A stretch of DNA of 16,583 nucleotides, taken from CAYYIS01 sp964470965 (lineage in GTDB: Bacteria; JAAXHH01; JABIQT01). Positions 6,804-14,158 of this stretch are shown one piece after another. The notes below the pieces were generated by a model that did not search any database, was not told the origin of the DNA, and saw only the letters and a list, made by a program, of their open reading frames with translations. The position numbers and the translations under genes are program-made. Within the stretch, counting starts at the first letter, position 1. The number at the start of each line of letters is the position of its first letter. The stretch spans positions 1 through 16,583 of the forward strand of contig CAYYIS010000075.1 in the NCBI GenBank assembly GCA_964470965.1, read 5' to 3'.

Positions 6804-7115
6804 ATGGCAATCCCGGACTACGAAAGTCGGCTAAAAAACACCAACCGCAACGACTCCTGTCCCTGCGGATCTGGTAAGAAATACAAAAAGTGTCACCTTT
6901 CCGAAGATGAAGCAGCGCAACATGCAGCGGTGAAGCAGGCAGAGGAGGCCGCTGCAAAGGAGGCGGAAGAGACCGGTGATGGATCGGATGGAGAGGCTGC
7001 GGCAGGTGGTCCCTCATTTGTGCCTAAAGATCGAGGCGGTAGACAGAACCTCAAGGGGCAATCCAGTAAGGGTGGCCGAACGGTGAATCTACCAAGGCGT
7101 TCCGGCAAGGCATGA
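6804..7115 (+). CDS. Small SEC-C zinc-motif protein
   Basis: This 103-residue protein carries one SEC-C motif near its N-terminus, C19-x-C21-x8-C30-H31 within NDSCPCGSGKKYKKCH. This is the zinc-binding element found at the C-terminus of SecA and in many small bacterial proteins. The rest is low-complexity: an Ala/Glu/Lys-rich, probably helical and acidic stretch (about 33-62), then a Gly/Arg/Lys-rich basic tail suited to nucleic acid or ribosome contact. The frame is open further upstream, but the ATG at 6804 has a GGAGG four nt before it and starts just ahead of the motif, so longer versions were rejected. The stop overlaps the next start as ATGA, meaning coupled translation with the dehydratase. 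Its role is unknown; similar proteins often act as SecB or ribosome-associated adaptors. Confidence 0.85.
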   Translation: MAIPDYESRLKNTNRNDSCPCGSGKKYKKCHLSEDEAAQHAAVKQAEEAAAKEAEETGDGSDGEAAAGGPSFVPKDRGGRQNLKGQSSKGGRTVNLPRRSGKA

Positions 7116-8200
7116 AGATTACGGGAATCGATATCGATACGGTCTCTGTGAACCATCGGGGCAGCTGGTCGTTCGTGCAGGTGAACACCGACGAGGGCAT
7201 TGGCGGTCTTGGTGAATTGAACCCCTCCGGGCTGAATCGGGGGTGTTGTGCTATCCTGCAAGAGATGGCCGACGCCCTAAAAGGGAAAGACCCCCGTAAT
7301 ATCGAGCAGTTGGTCCACGCTCTCAATCCATCCTCGCTCAATTACGCCGGTGTGCTCGCTTTGAGCGCTATCGATCAGGCGCTCTGGGACATCCTGGGCA
7401 AATCGCTGAACGTTCCGGTCCACACGATCCTGGGAGGCCGTTGCCGTGAAGAGATCCACGTCTACGCCAACATCAACCGAGCGACTACGGACCGGTCACC
7501 CGAGGGGTTCGCCCGCAATGCCGCTGCTGCGGTGGAAGACGGTTTTGACGCGATCAAACTCGCTCCGTTCGACGGGATGCAGCGCGGCATTGACAGCGCC
7601 GAAGACGCTCAGTCCGGTCTCGCCTGTATGGGGGCGGTGCGGGATGCCATCGGACCTGACACCGGACTTCTTGTCGACTGTCACAGCCATTTTACGGTGC
7701 GGGGTGCCCTGGAGGTCGCAGATGCGCTGCGGGAGTTGGACCTGGTCTGGTTCGAAGAACCGGTGCTTTTCGATGATGTTGCTGGCTACCAGGAAGTAAA
7801 AGAGCATTGCGGGATGACGGTGTCAGGTGCCGAATCCCGACAGCTGCGCGGAGGATTCCGGGACGTGTTGGCCCAGAATATGATGGATGTAATAATGCCG
7901 GATGTAACCGTCGTAGGCGGTATCAGTGAACTCAAAAAAGTCGCTGATATGGCCCATGCATATGGTATACCGACGGCCCCTCACGGGCCGTTCGGGCCGG
8001 TCACGATTGCCGCCGGTGTACAAACCATGCTCGCCCACCCCGGCTTTATGATCCTCGAATACGCCTGGGGGGAGGTTCCCTGGCGCCACGACCTGATCAC
8101 CCCTCCAGAGACAATCATCAAAAGCCGTGTGGTTCCGTCTGAACTGCCTGGACTGGGGGTCTCGTTGGACAGGGACATGGTGCGGCGATTGGTTCATTGA
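7112..8200 (+). CDS. Enolase-superfamily sugar-acid dehydratase (mandelate racemase/muconate lactonizing type)
   Basis: This 362-residue protein is a Mg-dependent enolase-superfamily enzyme: an N-terminal capping domain (about 1-120) and a C-terminal barrel. Metal ligands are D189 (LVDCHSH), E215 (WFEEPV) and E241 (SGAES); H191 follows the first Asp by two, and D264 with H291 (APHGPFGP) form the barrel dyad. The spacings 26, 26 and 50 between D189, E215, E241 and H291 equal those of D-galactonate dehydratase (183, 209, 235, 285) and D-mannonate dehydratase. So a sugar-acid dehydratase giving a 2-keto-3-deoxy acid is more likely than a racemase or cycloisomerase. The exact acid cannot be told. 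The start ATG overlaps the SEC-C stop as ATGA. Next to isomerases, a hydroxyacid dehydrogenase and a sugar importer, it fits a catabolic island. Confidence 0.9.
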   Translation: MKITGIDIDTVSVNHRGSWSFVQVNTDEGIGGLGELNPSGLNRGCCAILQEMADALKGKDPRNIEQLVHALNPSSLNYAGVLALSAIDQALWDILGKSLNVPVHTILGGRCREEIHVYANINRATTDRSPEGFARNAAAAVEDGFDAIKLAPFDGMQRGIDSAEDAQSGLACMGAVRDAIGPDTGLLVDCHSHFTVRGALEVADALRELDLVWFEEPVLFDDVAGYQEVKEHCGMTVSGAESRQLRGGFRDVLAQNMMDVIMPDVTVVGGISELKKVADMAHAYGIPTAPHGPFGPVTIAAGVQTMLAHPGFMILEYAWGEVPWRHDLITPPETIIKSRVVPSELPGLGVSLDRDMVRRLVH

Positions 8201-8644
8201 TCCGTTTTTGCATTGAAAACCAAGGGCCTTACGGCACAATAGTCCATCCCATCCTGAATCCAGATGAGTCGATGGACCAGTAAGCTATCAGATCTCACCC
8301 AACAAGAAGACCAGTACTGCTCCCGCAGGCACTCCAGATGGCTAATCCAGCGGACAGGGGATGATTGGCCGATTCACATGCGTTCGGATAGTTATTTCCG
8401 ATAAAACGTGAAGTAATCAACCCATAAAGCCTGAAAATCGACTGCGGTGTCGGAGAGTTTCAGGACACCATGATGCAGGAAACGACCGGCACAGACATCT
8501 CGTGGAACCCTATCTGTCAGGCGGCGGAAACCGCTGCTAAGATGGAGCGCGATAACGGCCGGTTCATCCGTGGGAACAGCATTTAAATGTAGTGATGTCT
8601 GCCGTGCAGTCACAAACGGCACCTGATGTGTCTGGATAATGTCT
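8201..8644. other. Gap between convergent genes; no firm gene
   Basis: This 444-bp stretch separates the plus-strand dehydratase from the minus-strand isomerase, so both neighbours end here. Position 8201-8391 shows no open frame of note and no clear terminator with a T run. From 8622 down to 8392 a minus-strand frame is open; it is listed separately at low confidence. Confidence 0.5.
8392..8622 (-). CDS. Doubtful small open frame (76 codons)
   Basis: A minus-strand frame opens with GTG at 8622 and ends with TAA at 8392. It has no ribosome binding site and stays open upstream into the end of the isomerase gene in another frame. Its end (LSDTAVDFQALWVDYFTFYRK without the last residues) looks like beta-strand sequence from the C-terminus of a larger protein. 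It may be a remnant of a lost gene or a chance open frame. I recognise no family. Confidence 0.17.
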   Translation of the reverse strand: MPFVTARQTSLHLNAVPTDEPAVIALHLSSGFRRLTDRVPRDVCAGRFLHHGVLKLSDTAVDFQALWVDYFTFYRK

Positions 8645-9433
8645 TTACCGGCAGTTCCTTAAATGCGTAATGCCGCCGGATATGGCATCTCTCAATTTTG
8701 CTTTTCGATACACCTTGATAGAAGCGAAGCCCTCATAACTGATATCATCCAGGGCGTTGAGCACGGAGCCGAAGTCGATGTTGCCGCTGCCAAGGTAAGA
8801 GCCGTTGCTTTCGCAGAGATGAACGTGCCGAAGCGTCTCCCCGCAATCGTAGATCGGCTGTGTTAGAGAGGGATCTTCAATGTTCATGTGGATGGTGTCC
8901 ACCATGGGTCTGAGGGCCGGGGATCCGATCTGTTGGATCAGGTGACGTACCTCGGCGACGGAGTTATTGAATCCTACCTGCAGGTGGTTGACAGGTTCCA
9001 CCACCACCTCCACGCCTTTCTGCACAGCTTCCTCACCGACCGTACGCAGTCCTTCGATGATCCGTTCGTTGGCAATATCCGGGTCCGGTTCATCAGACAG
9101 TAGACCTTGGAGCAGTCCGAACACCAGGATAGCATTGAATCGGCGAGCAACGTCCAGATAACTGATCAGAAGGTCCACGGTCTTCTGCCGGATGTCCGAA
9201 TCCGGTGAATTCATACATAGGCCTTCGTTGTACGCGGCGCCCGTCAGGAACGAGGGCGCGATCATGCCGGTCGTGCCAAGCGCCTGTTCGATTCTGTCCA
9301 GGTTGTCGAGTACGTCCGTTGTCAGGTTTAGCTCGACGCCTACGTAGCCACAGGACTTGATGTAGAACAAGAGATTGCTGAGTGAGTGTGGATCGTAGGG
9401 CAGGTTGTCTATTATCATGTAGGTGTACGGCAT
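8645..9433 (-). CDS. Sugar epimerase/isomerase-like TIM barrel (tagatose epimerase type) with altered metal site
   Basis: This 262-residue protein has the layout of D-tagatose/D-psicose 3-epimerase-like TIM barrels, which move a proton at C3 of ketoses with a bound divalent metal. Three of four metal ligands are visible: E146 (VVVEPVNH), D179 (MVDTIHMN, a typical family string) and H205 (RHVHLCESNG). The fourth Glu, expected near the C-terminus in a FxSxE-like strand, is replaced by Lys at about residue 240 (GFASIKVYRK). I believe related uncultivated-bacterium proteins show the same Lys form, so it may define a subfamily. The ATG at 9433 has only a weak GGAT ahead, 23 bp after the helicase stop, so it is probably read through from the helicase promoter. 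Substrate unknown. Confidence 0.82.
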   Translation of the reverse strand: MPYTYMIIDNLPYDPHSLSNLLFYIKSCGYVGVELNLTTDVLDNLDRIEQALGTTGMIAPSFLTGAAYNEGLCMNSPDSDIRQKTVDLLISYLDVARRFNAILVFGLLQGLLSDEPDPDIANERIIEGLRTVGEEAVQKGVEVVVEPVNHLQVGFNNSVAEVRHLIQQIGSPALRPMVDTIHMNIEDPSLTQPIYDCGETLRHVHLCESNGSYLGSGNIDFGSVLNALDDISYEGFASIKVYRKAKLRDAISGGITHLRNCR

Positions 9434-9456
9434 GGTGATCCACTAGATGGATGAGC

Positions 9457-11280
9457 TTACCTCACCAGCTCAAACCCGTCCGGCAATCCATCGCCGGCTA
9501 CCAGTGAGACTTTGAGTTTGCGGGCGTGCTGGCAGGCGCCGCGGTATTCGAATCCGGGACAGTCACAGAACACGTCGGCACCGGAGACTTCGAGGGTGTA
9601 GAATTTACCTGGCTTTGAGGAACTCAAACTGCGGTATATGGTGTTTTTGGGACCAGACAACACGCTGGCCAGTGTACGGATGGCGGCTTCGGAGTTCGGG
9701 ATCGCCAGCGCCACTGGCTTGTTGGAATCCTCGGTCTTATGTTCATCCACATATGCGTCACTCGCTTTGCGTATAAGATCCGTCATCTGGTCCTCGGTCG
9801 CCTTCGGATCGATGTCCTCCATCGATATGGACAACGCCTGCATCATCCTCTTGAGTTCACTGATTACATCCATCTTGAGATCATCTCCCAGGGCCTTGCC
9901 TTCGATCAACTCGTCGATCAGGGAGGCTTTGGATTCCAGGACAGACCTGATGAATTCATCGATCGATCCCCGTGCGATCATATAAGTAACGTTTACCGTT
10001 TCGGTCTGACCTATACGATAGGCGCGGTCTTCCGCCTGCCAGTGGTTGGCCGGTAGCCAGTCGAGGTCATTAAACACCACCTGCCGTCCAGCGGTCAGGT
10101 TCAGTCCGACCCCGGCCACATGAATGTTGGCGATAAATACGCGGACCGCATCATCCGTCTGGAACCGGTCCACCCGCTTCTGCCTTTCTGGTGGCGGCAC
10201 ACTGCCGTGAACAGCGACCGCCCGGTCCCCGAAATGACGGATCATCTGGCTGATCGCCTCCAGGTAGCATGAGAAGATAATCACTTTTTCTCCTTGCTCT
10301 ACCGCGCCCTCTACGAACTCGATGGTGTGTTTTGCTTTCATACTGGCTATGGCGCACCGGGCGGTTGTGATACGCCCTGCCAGACGCCCGCGTGTGGTCC
10401 GCAGCTCAGGATCCTGAGTATCCATTACCTCGTCCATGGCTTCAACACTTGACCGGTCGCCCGCAGTCAGAAGCTCCCGAAGCCATTTGTTAAGATTCTC
10501 AACCAGGCGTTTCTGGGCCAGATCCAGTTCAAGCCACGTACGAATTTTAGGCGGCAGGTCCAATACTTCGTCTTTGGTACGGCGCAGCATGACGCCGTGG
10601 AGTTGCACCGTAAGTTCGTCGATGTTGCTGGCGCCCGTGGCCACGAGGCCGTATTCACCCGTGTAGGCATCGCAGTATCGTTTGGCGAACGAGCGAAAGG
10701 ATTTACCGAGCGGATGGTCGATCAGTTGAAGGAGCGGGAATAAATCACGCGGGCGACTGGTCAAGGGGGTGCCCGTGAGGGTATGCACGACCGGATCGTT
10801 CTCTCTGGAACGGACCAGCGTGCTGGCCTGCCGGCTGCGCTGGCTTTTGTAATTTCGTAGATAATGCGCTTCGTCGAACACCATGCCGGTCCAGGGGATA
10901 CCCATCAGGTGGTCTATGTTTTTGTTCAGGATGTCATAGTTTATGATCACCCAGCCGGTGTATTCGCGGGATGGCGGCGGAGCGGGACCGACGATAGCGG
11001 TTTCCGCCTGCGGAAGAACGTGGACGATCTCCCGGTGCCAATTGAGCTTTACGGAAGCAGGACAGACGACCAGATAAGGTCCGACAGACTCTGTTTCCGT
11101 CAGTGCGATGATAGACTGGCGGGTTTTACCCAGTCCCATATCATCCGCCAGCAGCGACCGGCGGCGGCCCATCAGGAATGCCACACCCTCTACCTGGTGG
11201 GGATAGAGCGCGCCGGCAATGTCTTCGGCACGTGCCAGAGCGGCGCTGTCGTAATCGGTCGGGGTAACAGTGGCAGACAT
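9457..11280 (-). CDS. SNF2-family helicase with C-terminal SWIM zinc finger
   Basis: This 607-residue protein is an SF2 ATPase of the SWI2/SNF2 type, which translocates on duplex DNA and remodels protein-DNA or branched-DNA structures. Motif I is DDMGLGKT at 46-53, motif II DEAH at 136-139, motif III LTGTP at 168-172, and the second RecA lobe ends with motif VI QAEDRAYRIGQ at 415-425. This compact form resembles SMARCAL1-like proteins. Residues 450-550 form a mostly helical linker. The C-terminus holds a SWIM finger, C572-x-C574-x8-C583-x-H585, expected to bind zinc and DNA or protein. The ATG at 11280 follows GGAGGT by 5 nt. Sigma-70-like boxes and a palindrome sit just upstream. It is followed after 23 bp by the isomerase, an unusual pairing. 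No nuclease, methylase or phage gene is nearby. Confidence 0.93.
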   Translation of the reverse strand: MSATVTPTDYDSAALARAEDIAGALYPHQVEGVAFLMGRRRSLLADDMGLGKTRQSIIALTETESVGPYLVVCPASVKLNWHREIVHVLPQAETAIVGPAPPPSREYTGWVIINYDILNKNIDHLMGIPWTGMVFDEAHYLRNYKSQRSRQASTLVRSRENDPVVHTLTGTPLTSRPRDLFPLLQLIDHPLGKSFRSFAKRYCDAYTGEYGLVATGASNIDELTVQLHGVMLRRTKDEVLDLPPKIRTWLELDLAQKRLVENLNKWLRELLTAGDRSSVEAMDEVMDTQDPELRTTRGRLAGRITTARCAIASMKAKHTIEFVEGAVEQGEKVIIFSCYLEAISQMIRHFGDRAVAVHGSVPPPERQKRVDRFQTDDAVRVFIANIHVAGVGLNLTAGRQVVFNDLDWLPANHWQAEDRAYRIGQTETVNVTYMIARGSIDEFIRSVLESKASLIDELIEGKALGDDLKMDVISELKRMMQALSISMEDIDPKATEDQMTDLIRKASDAYVDEHKTEDSNKPVALAIPNSEAAIRTLASVLSGPKNTIYRSLSSSKPGKFYTLEVSGADVFCDCPGFEYRGACQHARKLKVSLVAGDGLPDGFELVR

Positions 11281-11295
11281 TCAGACCTCCGGATA

Positions 11296-11313
11296 CATAA
11301 TTACCTAATTATG
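11296..11313. promoter_or_regulatory. Perfect 8-2-8 palindrome over the helicase promoter (operator candidate)
   Basis: CATAATTA-CC-TAATTATG is a perfect inverted repeat of 18 bp. On the minus strand its first half contains the candidate -10 box (11308-11313) and the rest covers the predicted transcription start, ending 15 nt before the helicase ATG. A dimeric repressor of the MarR/TetR/GntR kind bound here would block transcription. No regulator gene is adjacent. The palindrome is seen; the operator role is inferred. Confidence 0.55.
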
Positions 11314-11335
11314 GTCTTCAGCGATTGGTTATCAA
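11308..11335 (-). promoter_or_regulatory. Sigma-70-like promoter for the helicase and isomerase
   Basis: On the minus strand TTGATA (11330-11335, 5 of 6) and CATAAT (11308-11313, 5 of 6) are separated by 16 bp. The predicted start near 11301 leaves a leader of about 20 nt that includes the GGAGGT ribosome binding site. This is the best promoter match in the window and suggests the helicase need not depend on read-through from the VOC gene. Confidence 0.6.
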
Positions 11336-11342
11336 GAGTAAT

Positions 11343-11696
11343 TTATGGGGATCCATAGGGACCGTACACCTGTATCCGATTACCTTCCGGATCCCGAAAA
11401 TCAAACACCATGGTACCGGCCTGCGGTTCCGGCTTTCGGACGCGCTTACCCGCCCTCCTCAGTCGATTGTACAGGCCCTGGATGCTGTCGACCTCGAACA
11501 AAAGCTTTTGCCGGCCGCCGTTGGGTTTTGTGCCGCTGTGCAGGCTTAGACCTACATCCGTGCCGGCGCGAAACCGGTAGAACCGATGATCGGAAAACGG
11601 CTGTGGATCGTCTGGGATCAACCCCAGCACATCACGGTAAAATGTGATTAAGGTCCGTATGTCTTCGCAGAACAGCATAATGCCGCTTAGCTTCAT
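11343..11696 (-). CDS. VOC (glyoxalase/bleomycin-resistance fold) protein
   Basis: This 117-residue protein has the paired beta-alpha-beta-beta-beta layout of the vicinal oxygen chelate superfamily. It opens with MLFCEDIRTLITFYRDVLGL (the usual FYxxxLGL block) and ends with FDFRDPEGNRIQVYGP, the usual DPxGN block. The first-strand position that carries His in metal-binding members is hydrophobic here, and the last-strand Glu position is Gln (NRIQVY). A glyoxalase-type metal centre is therefore unlikely, and a binding role such as bleomycin-type sequestration, or an uncharacterised enzyme, is possible. The ATG at 11696 has GGAAGA about 8 nt upstream. It is 62 bp upstream of the helicase, same strand, but a separate promoter lies between them. 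Confidence 0.85.
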   Translation of the reverse strand: MKLSGIMLFCEDIRTLITFYRDVLGLIPDDPQPFSDHRFYRFRAGTDVGLSLHSGTKPNGGRQKLLFEVDSIQGLYNRLRRAGKRVRKPEPQAGTMVFDFRDPEGNRIQVYGPYGSP

Positions 11697-12423
11697 ACGA
11701 TTGTCTTCCGATAGGTTAGAAGTGCCATTTTATACCTTCTCAGGGTTCCCGGACTGCTTCACAGAATTTTCTGTGATTCTTAAGGTAAATAATTTCTGGA
11801 AACACCATGACCGTAGTTTGTCTAGATTAAAACGTGCCCATTATAAGATATGTAAGCATCTAAACAAGAAATGTAAGAATATGATTCCCCGGTGATGTGA
11901 GGAATGTGTATAGATCTTTAAAAATCAGGGAAACAGCGGCAACATTGAGACAAGTAATACCACCCTATCAGTGCCTGTGAGCCCGGCCCGGTTCCGGACG
12001 GATCTATGCAGACGCAGATCCTGAACTTGCTGATGGCCCTCAAGGAAAGATCGGATTCTGCTCCCTCCACGTAACTGATGACCTCCTTTTGACCACCGCA
12101 TCAGAGATCGTTTCTGCGCGGTGTGTCTGGGGATTTCGAATGAAACCGGCGCCAGCCACGATGTCCTGTCCCTCTCGAAGCATTTGTTTGCAGGTTCGGA
12201 TCTGCGAGCAGCCTCGATCTTATCGAGGAACCACTTTAAAAAAACGGATCAAAGGGTTTGGTGCTGTCCACGTACCGGCCACACACGAAGTCCCGACCGG
12301 ATGCTGTTTTCCGGTCGCAGTGTCCTTTCACGTCTGAGGATTTCCGTGCCAGCGAACCCGGGTTGTCTGAAGTAGTGAGTGATCAGAAGGCGGTTAGAAA
12401 TCTGGATGAAGGGTAAGTCCTCC
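11697..12423. other. 727-bp gap without a supported gene
   Basis: The part 11697-11900 is AT-rich and holds promoter-like signals for the VOC gene. From about 11980 to 12380, short open stretches occur on both strands. On plus, a frame from about 12000 reads IYADADPELADGPQGKIGF. On minus, KQMLREGQDIVAGAGFIRN lies near 12150, and a run of seven A at 12237-12243 is a natural frameshift point. None has a ribosome binding site or recognisable family. It may be a decayed gene, but I cannot say which strand. Confidence 0.4.
11759..11776. promoter_or_regulatory. Perfect 8-2-8 palindrome upstream of the VOC gene
   Basis: TCACAGAA-TT-TTCTGTGA is a perfect 18-bp inverted repeat. On the minus strand a -10-like TATAAA lies at 11729-11734, so the palindrome centre falls about 45 bp before the expected transcription start, the position typical of an activator site. 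No good -35 box is seen, which would fit activator dependence. The TCACA/TGTGA half-sites are in the opposite order to a CRP site, so CRP is not proposed. Confidence 0.45.
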
Positions 12424-13251
12424 TTAAGCCTTGATCGCTCCGGAAGCGATCCCACTGATAAACTGCCGCTGAAACACCAGAAATGCGATAATCAGTGGTA
12501 GAGTGGCCAGCAGGCCGCCGGCCATGAGCATGCCAAAGGGGGTGCGTGTTTCGCCCTGTAGCAGATAGATAAGGAGTGGAAGTGTCTGCATGGCTTCGGT
12601 GCGGAGCATCAGGAACGCCCACATAAGATTGTTCCACGAGCCAATCAGCAGCATCACCGCCAGCGCAGCCAAGGCCGGGCGGGAGATGGGCAGGGCCACA
12701 TGACAATAAATCCCGAATTCACTGCAGCCGTCGATCCGGGCGGCATGAATCAGGTCGTCCGGGATATTAGCCTGCATGTACTGCCGCATCCAGAATATTC
12801 CGAAGGCGCTGGCAGCGCCAGGGATGACAATCGCCCAGTAGGTATTCACCAGGTTCAGTTTCATCATGATGACGAAGACCGGTATGAGCGTGACTGCGCC
12901 AGGGATCATCATGGTGCTCAGGACAAAAGCAAATAACGCGTTGTTGCCCGGTGCCCGAGGGAATTTGGCAAAAGCGTAGCCGGCCAGGGAGCACAGGAAC
13001 AGTGCGAGGAGGCAATGGCCGGCACTCGTTGCGGTCGAATTGATGAAGGCCCGTAGCAGGTTGGTCTCCAGCCAGATATCCGAAAAATTCTCCCAGGCCG
13101 GCGGAATCGGAAGCACCTGGGGCGGGGTGGCGAAGATCTGCGGTTGTGTCTTGAACGCGGAGATCAGCAGCCAGTAGAAAGGAAACAGAAAGGCTGCGGC
13201 CAGGATGGATAACATAAGATAGAGCGCAATAGCAGACAGTCGTTTCTTCAT
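12424..13251 (-). CDS. Carbohydrate ABC transporter permease, MalG-like
   Basis: This 275-residue inner-membrane protein matches the second permease of CUT1 sugar importers. Six hydrophobic segments are visible, the first at about 8-30. The cytoplasmic EAA-type loop that docks the ATPase is at about 169-190 (HAARIDGCSEFG then LPISRPAL), with His in place of the usual first Glu. The ATG at 13251 follows an AAGGGA site and begins 4 bp after the stop of the first permease, so the two are co-translated. The gene ends the transporter run; no ATPase gene follows and the next 727 bp hold no gene. The substrate is probably a sugar or oligosaccharide, not further defined. Confidence 0.93.
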   Translation of the reverse strand: MKKRLSAIALYLMLSILAAAFLFPFYWLLISAFKTQPQIFATPPQVLPIPPAWENFSDIWLETNLLRAFINSTATSAGHCLLALFLCSLAGYAFAKFPRAPGNNALFAFVLSTMMIPGAVTLIPVFVIMMKLNLVNTYWAIVIPGAASAFGIFWMRQYMQANIPDDLIHAARIDGCSEFGIYCHVALPISRPALAALAVMLLIGSWNNLMWAFLMLRTEAMQTLPLLIYLLQGETRTPFGMLMAGGLLATLPLIIAFLVFQRQFISGIASGAIKA

Positions 13252-13255
13252 GGCA

Positions 13256-14149
13256 TCATCCCTTATCCGGCCGGTAGGACCGGAGGATTACCAGCGAGAT
13301 AAGAAAAACGGCTGTGGCCACCGTATAAGCGATGGCAGACGCATAGCCGAACCGGAAGTCCGTGAACGATGTGTTGAACAGGTACAGCCCGAAGTTCAGG
13401 GATGAGATCCCCGGTCCGCCCTGTGTAAGGACGAATACCTCATCGAACATGTACACCGTACCGATCAGTGAGGTAATGCCACAGAACAGGAACGTCGGTC
13501 GCATCATGGGGATGGTGATATGCCACATACGATGCAGTGCGTTGGCGCCGTCCACTGTGGCAGCCTCATAATACTCTTGGGAGATTCCCTGTAATCCTGC
13601 CAGCATAAGAATCATATTGTACCCGGTCCACCGCCACAGGACCAGCATGGCGAGTGATACCTTGGACCATTGCTCGCTATCCAGCCAGGGAATCGGTTCG
13701 GTTGAGATTCCGATCAAACTGGCTGCACCCGTGATGCTGTAGTTCAGAAACCCGGTTTCCAGGCCGAATATGAGACCGAATACGATGGCGATCACGACCA
13801 TGGGGGTTACACTAGGTAGGAAGAATGCGGCACGAAAGAAGGCACGTAAGCGCAGCGCCGGGGTATTGAGCCAGACCGCGAACAGGAATGCCAGAATAAG
13901 CATGGGCGGCACATAAAGCACCCCGATAACCAGAGTGTTCCAAAGGGCAGTAAACAGGATGTCGTCATCTGCCATGGCCGTGAAATTGGCGAATGCAATC
14001 CAGACCGGTTCGGTGAGGCCATCCCATTTGACAAAGCTCAGGTATAGGGAGAATAAGAGAGGATATAGACCGAACATCGCGAAAAGGATGAAAAATGGGG
14101 AGATGAAAAGGTAGAACGGTTTGTGGCGTCGGATAGCGTCGAAGTACAT
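13256..14149 (-). CDS. Sugar ABC transporter permease, MalF/UgpA-like
   Basis: This 297-residue inner-membrane protein is the first permease of a CUT1-type importer. The first membrane segment is at about 12-38, after a short positive N-terminus; about six segments in all. The EAA loop is canonical at about 195-218: EAATVDGANALHRMW then ITIPMMRP. The ATG at 14149 has AGGGA 7 nt upstream and lies 9 bp after the binding-protein stop, giving the usual order binding protein, MalF-like, MalG-like on one transcript. It is shorter than E. coli MalF because it lacks the large periplasmic loop, as is normal for UgpA/LacF-type members. Confidence 0.93.
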   Translation of the reverse strand: MYFDAIRRHKPFYLFISPFFILFAMFGLYPLLFSLYLSFVKWDGLTEPVWIAFANFTAMADDDILFTALWNTLVIGVLYVPPMLILAFLFAVWLNTPALRLRAFFRAAFFLPSVTPMVVIAIVFGLIFGLETGFLNYSITGAASLIGISTEPIPWLDSEQWSKVSLAMLVLWRWTGYNMILMLAGLQGISQEYYEAATVDGANALHRMWHITIPMMRPTFLFCGITSLIGTVYMFDEVFVLTQGGPGISSLNFGLYLFNTSFTDFRFGYASAIAYTVATAVFLISLVILRSYRPDKG

Positions 14150-14158
14150 CTGGCGTCC

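Noticed and set aside
12433..12451. Seven-base-pair inverted repeat with 5-nt loop at the end of the MalG-like gene as terminator
   Set aside because: It lies inside the coding sequence before the stop and no T run follows on the minus strand.
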